DNA from: Chloroflexota bacterium
GTDB lineage: Bacteria; Chloroflexota; Limnocylindria; Limnocylindrales; CSP1-4
Length of the DNA: 35,943 nucleotides
Assembly (NCBI GenBank): GCA_025935925.1
Contig: JAICUI010000034.1
Span: 1-35,943 of the forward strand
Reading direction: 5' to 3'
The translations under genes were made by a program, and so were the position numbers. The notes beneath the pieces are model-generated. The model was not told where the DNA came from. It saw only the letters and a program-made list of their open reading frames with translations, and did not search any database. How positions within the stretch are numbered: the first letter of the stretch is position 1; each line of letters starts with the position of its first letter. Shown one piece after another: positions 10,359-17,216 of the stretch.

Positions 10359-11014
10359 GCGGACGCGGCACCCCCGAGCGCGGCGTCCAGCGCCGACCGG
10401 TAGGCCGCCTCGTCGGCGCGGTGCGCCTCACCGGCGCGCGGCGCCGTGGTGACCGACGGGGGCTCGAAGCGCAGGTGCCGGTAGTACGACGCGGTGCCGT
10501 AGAGCATCGCGTACCACGCGCCGGTCATCCGCGAGATGTGTTTGAGCGCGGCCACCGGCAGGTAGCCGTACTCGGCCTGCGTCTCCTCGAGGATCGCGAG
10601 CGTGTCCTTGGGGTCGTAGTCGTGCGCCGCGAGGATCTCGTCGAGCGCGGCGAGGTCGATCTCCTCGAAGTGGGCGAACCCGGGATCCGCGACCGTCCGA
10701 CCGGAGCGGCGGATCGCCGACTCCTCCCGCCGCTCGCCGTACGTCTCCGGCGGGCCCCAGTGCACGTGGAAGCGGCCCTTGGTGTCGATGCCGCCCATGT
10801 CGATGCACTCGATCGGGCAGGCCTGCGCGCACTGGAAGCACGTCTCGCACTTGAGCGTGCCCCACTCGTCGTACAGGAGCTGCAGCCGCCCGCGGTACTT
10901 CGGCGCGACGTCCGCCGGCTGCTCCGGATACATGATCGTCGCCTTGGGCGCGAAGAACTTGGACAGCGTCACGCCCATGCCGCGGACGATCCCCAGGCCC
11001 GGGATGAGGCTCAT
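10355..11014 (-). CDS. nuoI: NuoI-NuoE fusion with one 4Fe-4S motif and no 2Fe-2S domain
   Basis: 219 residues. Residues 1-75 match the N-terminal half of NuoI: GLGIVRGMGVTLSKFFAPK, YPEQP, then RGR (41-43), and one ferredoxin motif C56-x2-C59-x2-C62-x3-C66P. Ordinary NuoI has two such motifs; the second is absent here. Residues about 116-186 match the helical N-terminal domain of NuoE (LAILEETQAEYGYLPVAAL, then YGTASYYRHLRFEPP). The protein ends where NuoE would begin its thioredoxin-like domain, so the four cysteines of cluster N1a are missing. The stop overlaps the nuoF start by 4 bases. I infer a scaffold linking NuoF to the quinone module and holding one cluster. A sequencing frameshift is unlikely because both junctions are clean and in frame with neighbours. 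Confidence 0.88.
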   Translation of the reverse strand: MSLIPGLGIVRGMGVTLSKFFAPKATIMYPEQPADVAPKYRGRLQLLYDEWGTLKCETCFQCAQACPIECIDMGGIDTKGRFHVHWGPPETYGERREESAIRRSGRTVADPGFAHFEEIDLAALDEILAAHDYDPKDTLAILEETQAEYGYLPVAALKHISRMTGAWYAMLYGTASYYRHLRFEPPSVTTAPRAGEAHRADEAAYRSALDAALGGAASA

Positions 11015-11021
11015 CGGACGC

Positions 11022-12374
11022 TCACGGGATGACCGTCGACTTGAGCACGACGATCGCGATCGCCGTGATGAACAGGTTGAGCAGCGATGCGGGCAGCAGC
11101 CACTTCCACGCGAAACCCATCAGGTGGTCGATGCGCACGCGCGGCAGCGTGCCGCGCATCCACACGAACAGGAACACGAACAGGAACGACTTGATCATGA
11201 ACCAGACGAGGCCGGCGAACCAGTCGAAGCCCACGTAGGCGAGGCCGAGGACCGCGCCGACGGCGACGACGTTGAACGCGAGGAAGCCGAGGATCAGCGC
11301 CTGCCAGCCGGGCATCCGGCTCTGGGTCAGCCAGAAGGGCAGCGCGAACAGGAGCGTCAGGATCAGCGGCACCACGGCCAGCAGGATCAGCAGCATGATG
11401 CCCAGCGAGCCCGGGTCGAGGCTGAGCTCGATGTGCGGGAACGGGACCGGAGCGTTCCACGCGCCGAAGAACAGCGTCGTGAGCAGCCCGGAGATGATGA
11501 ACACGTTCACGTACTCGGCGAAGAACAGGAAGCCGAAGCGCATGCCCGAGTACTCGGTCGCGAAGCCCGCGACGATCTCCGAGTCGGCCTCGGTCAGGTC
11601 GAACGGCGTGCGGTTGGCCTCGGCGGTCGCGGCGATGAAGAAGATGAGCGCGCCGAGCGGCTGGCGGAACACGTACCAGTTCCAGAACCCCCCGGACTGG
11701 TTCTCGGCGATCTGGTTGAGGCTCATCGTGCCCGCGAGCAGGATCAGGCCGACGACGGACAGCGTCAGCGGGATCTCGTAGCTCACCACCTGGGCCGCGG
11801 ACCGGAGCCCGCCCAGCAGCGAGTACTTGTTGAAGCTCGACCAGCCGGCGATCAGCAGCCCGACCACCGTCATGCCGCCGACGGCGAACAGGTACAGCAG
11901 CCCGATGTTCAGGTCCTGCGCGTACAGGCCCGGCCCGAACGGCAGGACGAGGAACGTCATGACCGCCGTCAGGAACACGAACACCGGCGCCCAGGTGAAC
12001 ACGATGGCGTCGGCTGAGGTCGGGGTGAAGTCCTCCTTGAGGAGCACCTTGAGGCCCGCGACCACCGAGTGGAGCGAGCCCCCGGGTCCCACCCGGTTGG
12101 GGCCAACGCGCGTGTTCATGTACGCGATGACCTTGAGCTCCATGTAGATGATGATGAACGCGGCCGGGATGCTGAACAGCAGGATCGCCGTGATCGCGAC
12201 CACGAACCGGACGATGCCCAGGTTCGACGCGAGGATGTCGACCACCAGCGGCGCCACGTACACCGCGGCGAGCACCGTGACGATCGGTCCCACGACGAGC
12301 ACGAGGAACAGCAGCGGCAGGATGACCTTGCCGACGAGCGTCAGGTTGTTCCACGGCCGCGTCAACGCGCTCAT
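11022..12374 (-). CDS. nuoH: NADH-quinone oxidoreductase subunit H
   Basis: Heel subunit of complex I that forms part of the quinone channel in the membrane. 450 residues, longer than the usual 320-420 mainly through extra sequence between helices. Family motifs are intact: RVGPNRVGPGG, LKVLLKEDFTP, SLLGGLRSAAQVVSYEIPL, ATAEANRTPFDLTEADSEIV and GFATEYSGMRFG. The ATG at 12374 is the first residue before the first helix. It sits between nuoD and the nuoI/E fusion, whereas in the common order it follows nuoG. A 136-base non-coding gap separates it from nuoD; I see no clear promoter in that gap. Confidence 0.96.
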   Translation of the reverse strand: MSALTRPWNNLTLVGKVILPLLFLVLVVGPIVTVLAAVYVAPLVVDILASNLGIVRFVVAITAILLFSIPAAFIIIYMELKVIAYMNTRVGPNRVGPGGSLHSVVAGLKVLLKEDFTPTSADAIVFTWAPVFVFLTAVMTFLVLPFGPGLYAQDLNIGLLYLFAVGGMTVVGLLIAGWSSFNKYSLLGGLRSAAQVVSYEIPLTLSVVGLILLAGTMSLNQIAENQSGGFWNWYVFRQPLGALIFFIAATAEANRTPFDLTEADSEIVAGFATEYSGMRFGFLFFAEYVNVFIISGLLTTLFFGAWNAPVPFPHIELSLDPGSLGIMLLILLAVVPLILTLLFALPFWLTQSRMPGWQALILGFLAFNVVAVGAVLGLAYVGFDWFAGLVWFMIKSFLFVFLFVWMRGTLPRVRIDHLMGFAWKWLLPASLLNLFITAIAIVVLKSTVIP

Positions 12375-12510
12375 GCGCCGACCACCCCCGTCGACGACCG
12401 CGCGAGCGCGCCGGGCGCAACGCGGAGCCGAGCACGCGATCGAGCGTACTCCGGCGTGCGTGAGCGAGCGCGCGCAGGCGACAACGCCGCGATCGGCGGG
12501 ATCTGCACGC

Positions 12511-13752
12511 TCACTTGTCGACGCCGCCCATGATGGGGTCCAGGGAGGCCATCACGGCCATCGTGTCGGCGATGAGGTTGCCGCGCATCAGCTGGACCAC
12601 CAGCTGGAGGTGCACGAACGACGGGTCGTGGATCTTCATCCGGAACGGCTGGTCGGTCCCGTCCGAGATGGCGTACGTCCCGTAGAGCCCGCGCGGGCCC
12701 TCGATCGCCGCCCAGGCACGGCCGGGCCGCGGCCGGAGCAGCCGCGGCAGCTTCGCCATGACCGGCCCGTCGGGCATGTTGTGCAGGCACTGGTCGATGA
12801 TCCGGAGGCTCTGCTTGACCTCCTCGAGGCGCAGCAGGTAGCGGTCGAGCGCGTCGCCGCCCTCGGGCCCGGTCCCCCGGACGGGGATGTCGAACTCGAG
12901 CTCCGGGTAGACCGAGTACGGGTGCGCGCGCCGCAGGTCGTACGGGACGCCGGCGGCCCGCAGGTTCGGACCGGTGACGGCCATCCGCAGGGCGAGGTCG
13001 CGGTCCAGCCGGCCGATGTCGCGCATCCGCCGCACGAAGATCTCGTTCTCGTTCAGCAGCCCGATGCTGGTCTCGTGCTGCTTCGCCGCGCGGCTCATCC
13101 AGTCGCCGAGCCGGGACATGAACTCGTGGTTCACGTCGCCGTTGACGCCGCCGATGCGGAAGTAGTTGAACAGCATCCGCTGGCCGGTGATCGAGGCCAG
13201 CATCTCGACGATCTCGTCGCGCTCGATGAACGAGTACAGGATCGGGGTGAGGCCGCCGAGGTCGAGCGCCATCCAGCCCTGGAACAGCGCGTGGCTCGCG
13301 ACGCGGAGGAGCTCGCCGGTGAGCACGCGGATGTACTCGGCGCGGCGGGGGACCTCGACGTCGAGGAGCTTCTCGAACGCCATCACCGGCGACCACTCGC
13401 AGAACAGCGAGCTGACGTACTCGAGCGGATCGACCTGGCTGATGATGTGGTGGTAGTCGCTGTTCTCGCACAGCTTCTCGACGCCGCGGTGCAGGTAGCC
13501 GAGGACCGGGTCGAGGTCGACGACGTTCTCGCCGCTGATCTTGAGGACGACGCGCAGCACGCCGTGCGTCGACGGATGCTGGGGTCCCATGTTGAGGAAC
13601 ATCTCGCCGTCGCCGAGCGTGTAGAACTCGGACTCGCGCTCCGTCCGCGGCGGGTACGGCGGGACCGGCTCGAACGACCCGATCTGCTCGTCGAGCAGCA
13701 CCCGGGGATCGTCGTCGGAGCGGATCTTCCCGATCGGGGTCTCGGTCACCAT
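12511..13752 (-). CDS. nuoD: NADH-quinone oxidoreductase subunit D
   Basis: 49-kDa-type subunit that forms the quinone pocket with NuoB. 413 residues, normal length. Seen: MGPQHPSTHGVLRVVL (55-70), LGYLHRGVEKL, SDYHHIISQVDPLEYVSS, which carries the quinone-facing tyrosine region, and the C-terminal SLDPIMGGVDK. Arg67 in THGVLR corresponds, as I recall the alignment, to the arginine that NDUFAF7 dimethylates in mitochondrial NDUFS2. The ATG at 13752 lies two bases after the nuoC stop, which fixes the start despite a longer open frame. NuoC and NuoD are separate, not fused. Confidence 0.97.
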   Translation of the reverse strand: MVTETPIGKIRSDDDPRVLLDEQIGSFEPVPPYPPRTERESEFYTLGDGEMFLNMGPQHPSTHGVLRVVLKISGENVVDLDPVLGYLHRGVEKLCENSDYHHIISQVDPLEYVSSLFCEWSPVMAFEKLLDVEVPRRAEYIRVLTGELLRVASHALFQGWMALDLGGLTPILYSFIERDEIVEMLASITGQRMLFNYFRIGGVNGDVNHEFMSRLGDWMSRAAKQHETSIGLLNENEIFVRRMRDIGRLDRDLALRMAVTGPNLRAAGVPYDLRRAHPYSVYPELEFDIPVRGTGPEGGDALDRYLLRLEEVKQSLRIIDQCLHNMPDGPVMAKLPRLLRPRPGRAWAAIEGPRGLYGTYAISDGTDQPFRMKIHDPSFVHLQLVVQLMRGNLIADTMAVMASLDPIMGGVDK

Positions 13753-13754
13753 CG

Positions 13755-14303
13755 TCAGGCTCCCGGCGTCCGGCGGAGGCTGCCCGCGGCCACCGCGGGC
13801 GGGGCCTCGGGACGCTCCACGTGGCGGACGCCGCCACCGGGCGAGCGGGCCGCGTCGTCGGGCAGGAAGAAGTCCTTGCGCAACGGGAAGCTCGTGTAGT
13901 CGGGCGGCATGTAGATCCGGCGCAGGTCGCGGTTGCCCTCGAACACGATCCCGAACATGTCGTATGCCTCGCGCTCCATCCACTCCGCGCCCGGCCACAG
14001 GCCGGTCAGGGTCGGGATCCGCGGGTCGTCGCGCGGCAGCGGCTCGGCGATCACGCGCAGCCAGTCGGGCGTCTTCGCGGACCACAGGTGGTACACGACC
14101 TGCATGTGGTCGCCGGTGTCCACGCCCGCGAGGTCCGCGAGGAGCGCGAAGTCGAGGTCCGGCTCGTCATGGAGCGTCGCCATCACCGAGGTGAGGGCCG
14201 CCGGCCCGATCCGGATCTCTGTCGCGTCGTGGCGCTGGCGCACGGGACCGGTCAGCTCGTTCGCGAACCGGGTCTCGAGCCGACGTCGCAGCGGGCGGTC
14301 CAT
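13755..14303 (-). CDS. nuoC: NADH-quinone oxidoreductase subunit C
   Basis: 30-kDa-type structural subunit of the peripheral arm, 182 residues. The family signature is present in the middle: GLWPGAEWMEREAYDMFGI, then GNRDLRRIYMPPDYTSFPLRKDF. The C-terminal 30 residues are a low-complexity Ala/Pro/Gly tail. The ATG at 14303 lies two bases after the nuoB stop. It would pack against NuoD and NuoI; nothing unusual is seen. Confidence 0.95.
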   Translation of the reverse strand: MDRPLRRRLETRFANELTGPVRQRHDATEIRIGPAALTSVMATLHDEPDLDFALLADLAGVDTGDHMQVVYHLWSAKTPDWLRVIAEPLPRDDPRIPTLTGLWPGAEWMEREAYDMFGIVFEGNRDLRRIYMPPDYTSFPLRKDFFLPDDAARSPGGGVRHVERPEAPPAVAAGSLRRTPGA

Positions 14304-14305
14304 CG

Positions 14306-15064
14306 TCAGACGTCCGCCGGCACGTTGGGCCCGACGGCGCGCTCCGGCCAGTGCCCGCGACGGTCCTTCACCAGCTGGCCAAGCTTCATCATCCCGTAGA
14401 TGAGCCCTTCGGGGCGCGGCGGGCAGCCGGGCACGTAGACGTCGACCGGGATGACGCGGTCGATGCCCTCGATCGTCGAGTAGCTGCGCTTGTAGCGGCC
14501 GCCGGAGCAGGTGCAGTCGCCCATCGCGACGCACCACTTGGGATCCGGCATCTGCTCCCACAGGCGAACGAGCGGCCCGGCCATCTTCGTCGTCAGCGTG
14601 CCGGCCACGATCAGGACGTCGGCCTGGCGCGGGCTCGCGCGGAACGGGAACATGCCCCAGCGGTCCATGTCGTTCTTCGACGTCGCCGCCGACATCATCT
14701 CGATCGCGCAGCAGGCGAGGCCCGACAGGAGCGGCCAGAGGCTGTTCATGCGGATCAGGTCGGTGATGTAGTCCGCCTTGGTCGGGACGACGTCGAGCGC
14801 GCCCCAGCGCGTGGGCTCGAGCGCCTCGGGATCGTGGGTGCGGATGTCCTTGAGGTGGTTGTACGGAACCGCCCCGCCGGCGTACGCGCCGGCGTTGGGC
14901 GACGTCCAGAGCAGGTTCGGGACGACGATCGGCGCCTGGACGTCGCGCGGCTCGGCGGCGACGAGCACGCCGGGATGCTGCCCCGGCTGGTCCGAGCCCA
15001 TCTGGGTTGCGTCGTCCGGGCCTGTGCCGAGGTCGCGGGCGGCGCCGGGATCGTCGTGCGTCAT
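14306..15064 (-). CDS. nuoB: NADH-quinone oxidoreductase subunit B with N-terminal extension
   Basis: Subunit carrying cluster N2, the last Fe-S cluster before quinone. 252 residues. The four N2 cysteines are in place: C118-C119 (GLACCAIEMM), C184 (AMGDC) and C214 (YVPGCPPRPEG). The core starts at about residue 90; the first 85 or so residues are an extension that is polar to residue 45 and then contains LLWTSPNAGAYAGGAVPYNH, longer than the usual short lead. The ATG overlaps the nuoA stop by 4 bases, which argues for the long start. The intact N2 motif means the quinone-reducing end of the complex should work. Confidence 0.95.
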   Translation of the reverse strand: MTHDDPGAARDLGTGPDDATQMGSDQPGQHPGVLVAAEPRDVQAPIVVPNLLWTSPNAGAYAGGAVPYNHLKDIRTHDPEALEPTRWGALDVVPTKADYITDLIRMNSLWPLLSGLACCAIEMMSAATSKNDMDRWGMFPFRASPRQADVLIVAGTLTTKMAGPLVRLWEQMPDPKWCVAMGDCTCSGGRYKRSYSTIEGIDRVIPVDVYVPGCPPRPEGLIYGMMKLGQLVKDRRGHWPERAVGPNVPADV

Positions 15065-15483
15065 CGCCACGTGAGCACTCCCTTGCGCCATGCGTACGCG
15101 AGCCCGAACAGGAGGATGCCGACGAAGATCAGCATGCTCACGAGCCCGCCCACGAGCAGGTCCTGGAACACCAGGGCCCACAGGTAGATGAAGACCACCT
15201 CGATGTCGAACGCGACGAACATCAGGGCGTAGATGTAGAACGAGATGCCGAAGCGAGCGTGCGTGTCGCCGAAGGTGTCGATGCCGGATTCGTACGGGTA
15301 GCCCTTGTGCGCATCGCCCTTGGAGCGATGGGACAGGAGCCACGCCGCCCCGATCGTCCCGAAGACGAACAGGGTCCCGGCGAAGACGAACCCGACGACG
15401 TACCAGATCCCGGTCACGAGGTCCTCGAGGTCGACCGGGAACGCGATGTCGGCTGGGCCGTGTCCCGCGTCGACGTGTGCCAA
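15061..15483 (-). CDS. nuoA: NADH-quinone oxidoreductase subunit A
   Basis: Small membrane subunit of complex I with three helices. The family motif YESGIDTFGDTHARFGISFYIYALMFVAFDIEVVFIY is recognisable in pieces (YESGI, FGDT, FDIEVVF). The first gene of the operon. The start is uncertain: TTG at 15483 gives 140 residues and is placed about 35 bases after the predicted transcription start; GTG at 15417 would give 118 residues, closer to the usual 115-140 but beginning inside the first helix. I saw no convincing Shine-Dalgarno for either. I prefer the TTG. Confidence 0.93.
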   Translation of the reverse strand: MAHVDAGHGPADIAFPVDLEDLVTGIWYVVGFVFAGTLFVFGTIGAAWLLSHRSKGDAHKGYPYESGIDTFGDTHARFGISFYIYALMFVAFDIEVVFIYLWALVFQDLLVGGLVSMLIFVGILLFGLAYAWRKGVLTWR

Positions 15484-15525
15484 ACGTGGTGATTCGCGCC
15501 CGGCGTGTGCGGACGCGGCACGGCC

Positions 15526-15534
15526 ATTCTAGCA
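15526..15534 (-). promoter_or_regulatory. Extended -10 promoter of the nuo operon
   Basis: TGCTAGAAT on the minus strand, an extended -10 element (TGn plus TAGAAT, five of six to TATAAT). No good -35 is present at 16-18 bases, which is usual with extended -10 promoters. Predicted transcription start near 15519, 35 bases before the TTG of nuoA. It lies in the 110-base gap between the 58-residue membrane protein gene and nuoA, the only non-coding gap just upstream of the operon. Confidence 0.55.
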
Positions 15535-15593
15535 GCGGCCCCGTTCGAAGAAGGCCGGTGGTGCCGCGCGTTTCTGGCGCTCGACGACCGTCG

Positions 15594-15770
15594 TCAGAGG
15601 CGCCGCAGCAGCATCCCCAGGAGCAGCAGGACGATCGCGGCGACGAACGCCACGACGCCCACCCGATTGGGAAGGACACTGCCGTAGGTCCCGAGCACGC
15701 CGACGATCATCATCACCAGCGCGACGATGATCGTCCGCTCCGTCGGGGCGAAGTTCGTGCGGGTTCGCAT
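15594..15770 (-). CDS. Small two-helix membrane protein, unrecognised
   Basis: 58 residues from ATG at 15770: a short basic lead (MRTRTNFAPTERT) and two hydrophobic segments (about 14-31 and 36-54) ending in LLRRL. No family recognised. It starts 8 bases after the stop of the 76-residue membrane protein, so they are probably co-transcribed with it and the methyltransferase. A longer open frame upstream is possible but overlaps the neighbour without motif support. Confidence 0.55.
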   Translation of the reverse strand: MRTRTNFAPTERTIIVALVMMIVGVLGTYGSVLPNRVGVVAFVAAIVLLLLGMLLRRL

Positions 15771-15778
15771 CGACGCGC

Positions 15779-16009
15779 CTAGATCCCTGGCAGCAGCGAG
15801 CCGGCGACGAGCAGCGCCGAGCTCGCGAACAGGCACAGGTAGCCCGTCTGGGGGTTGAGCCCGAGGCCCACGCTTCGCGTGAGGCCGGCGACGGGCTCGA
15901 GCCAGGCGATGGCCTGCGGGATCGGCCAGGCCAGGATCACGCCCACGACGGCGAGCGCGATGGCGATGACGACCGTGACGAGGCGTGGCGGGTTCGGGCG
16001 CAGCTCCAC
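15779..16009 (-). CDS. Small membrane protein, unrecognised
   Basis: 76 residues from a GTG at 16009. Helices at about 9-28 and 55-74, with a loop containing PIPQAIAWLEPVAG between them. No family recognised. It starts 28 bases after the methyltransferase stop and runs the same way, so an operon with that gene is likely. No clear Shine-Dalgarno is seen before the GTG, so the start is tentative. Confidence 0.5.
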   Translation of the reverse strand: MELRPNPPRLVTVVIAIALAVVGVILAWPIPQAIAWLEPVAGLTRSVGLGLNPQTGYLCLFASSALLVAGSLLPGI

Positions 16010-16037
16010 GCTGCCGATTCTGCCGTGCCCGGCGGGT

Positions 16038-17216
16038 TCAGCGCTCGGGCCGCACGCGACGCAGCGCGGGCAGCTCCACGCCGTCGGGCAGGCCGCGGCC
16101 GAACGCGAGCACCCGGAACCCGCCCATCCCGCGCGGGTCCATCAGGCGCATCAGGGCCGAGCGCAGGTCGAGCGCGTCCTGGAGCGTGACCGCCGGTGCG
16201 CGGAGCCAGGCGTCCGTGAGCGCCGTCGTGCCGACGCCCGCGAGCAGCTCGGCCTGCGTCGTCTCGGCGACGGCGTCCAGGCGCGCTTGCCGCGCAGCGT
16301 CGCGGACAGCCGCGAGGTCGACGGTTGCCGTGAGGTCCTGCCGGCCGACGTGGCGCAGCGGATCCGCGCCGACGGCGTGCCGGGCGAACGCCCGCAGCGT
16401 CCCCGAGGCGCGGCCGGGTAGGTACAGGTCCGCGGGCTCCTTGGCGTAGTCGACCAGTACCACGAGGCCGCGCTCCAGGTGCCGGGTCGCGTCGCGGAGC
16501 CACGGCCCGATGGCGAGGGAGATCTCGGCGACCTGTCCGTCCGCGAGCGTGACGGCCTCGGCATCGAGGCGCGCGGCGAGCTCGCCGGTCGTCGCGTCCG
16601 CCTCGACCCAGGCGAACCCGCCGTCGTCGGTGGCCGTGACGAGCAGCTCGCGGAGTCCGCCCGCGCGCCCGACGACGCGATGGACCGGCAGCGCGTCGAG
16701 CACCTCGTTGGCGACCACGGCGCCGACGGGCCCGGGGGCGGCCGCGAGCGCGTCGCCGACGCCCGCCGCCTCCAGGCGGTCCCGCAGCGCGACCGTCCGG
16801 GCGGGCTCCACCTCGACCGGGTGGTAGCGCACCACCTTCGCGAGGGGCGACTCGAGGCGCCGGAGCCCGCCAAGGAGCCCCACCGCGAGCGCGCCGGTGC
16901 CGGCCCCGGGCTCGTCGATCGTGAACCCGGCGGGTTCGCCCATCGCCGCCCATGCCTGCTCGACGAGCCGCCCGAGCGCGGCGCCGAAGATCGGATGCGC
17001 CTCGGGCGCCGTAAGGAAGTCGCCCGCGCGTCCCGGCCCGGGCGCCGGACGGCGGTAGTAGCCGTGGCCAGGCTCGTACAGCGCGCGGTCCATGAACCTC
17101 GCGAAGGAGATCGGGCCGTCCCGCTCGATCTCGGCGCGGATCGCGGTTCTCAGCTCGTGGTCCTCGCCGACGTCGTCGGGATCGGGCAGCGGCTCCCAGC
17201 GCCGGTCGACGGTCAC
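16038..17216 (-). CDS. SAM-dependent methyltransferase, MidA/NDUFAF7 family
   Basis: 392 residues of the DUF185/MidA family, whose human member NDUFAF7 methylates an arginine of the complex I subunit NDUFS2 (the NuoD homologue) during assembly. Seen: ISFARFMDRALYEPGHGYY (about 36-54), GDFLTAPEAHPIFG (65-78), the SAM-binding DEPGAGTGALA (101-111), VANEVLDALPVHRV, then LVDYAKEPADLY. These match the family order. The start is a GTG overlapping the preceding stop (GTGA, 4 bases). It lies about 550 bases upstream of nuoA on the same strand, with two small membrane protein genes between. Role in modifying NuoD is inference from family and position. Confidence 0.88.
   Translation of the reverse strand: MTVDRRWEPLPDPDDVGEDHELRTAIRAEIERDGPISFARFMDRALYEPGHGYYRRPAPGPGRAGDFLTAPEAHPIFGAALGRLVEQAWAAMGEPAGFTIDEPGAGTGALAVGLLGGLRRLESPLAKVVRYHPVEVEPARTVALRDRLEAAGVGDALAAAPGPVGAVVANEVLDALPVHRVVGRAGGLRELLVTATDDGGFAWVEADATTGELAARLDAEAVTLADGQVAEISLAIGPWLRDATRHLERGLVVLVDYAKEPADLYLPGRASGTLRAFARHAVGADPLRHVGRQDLTATVDLAAVRDAARQARLDAVAETTQAELLAGVGTTALTDAWLRAPAVTLQDALDLRSALMRLMDPRGMGGFRVLAFGRGLPDGVELPALRRVRPER

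Noticed and set aside
12375-12510. Internal promoter in the nuoD-nuoH gap
   Set aside because: The 136 bases are GC-rich with no -10-like hexamer that stands out, so the operon is treated as continuous.
12511-14303. Fused nuoCD gene
   Set aside because: A stop codon ends nuoC at 13755 and nuoD has its own ATG at 13752, so these are two genes.
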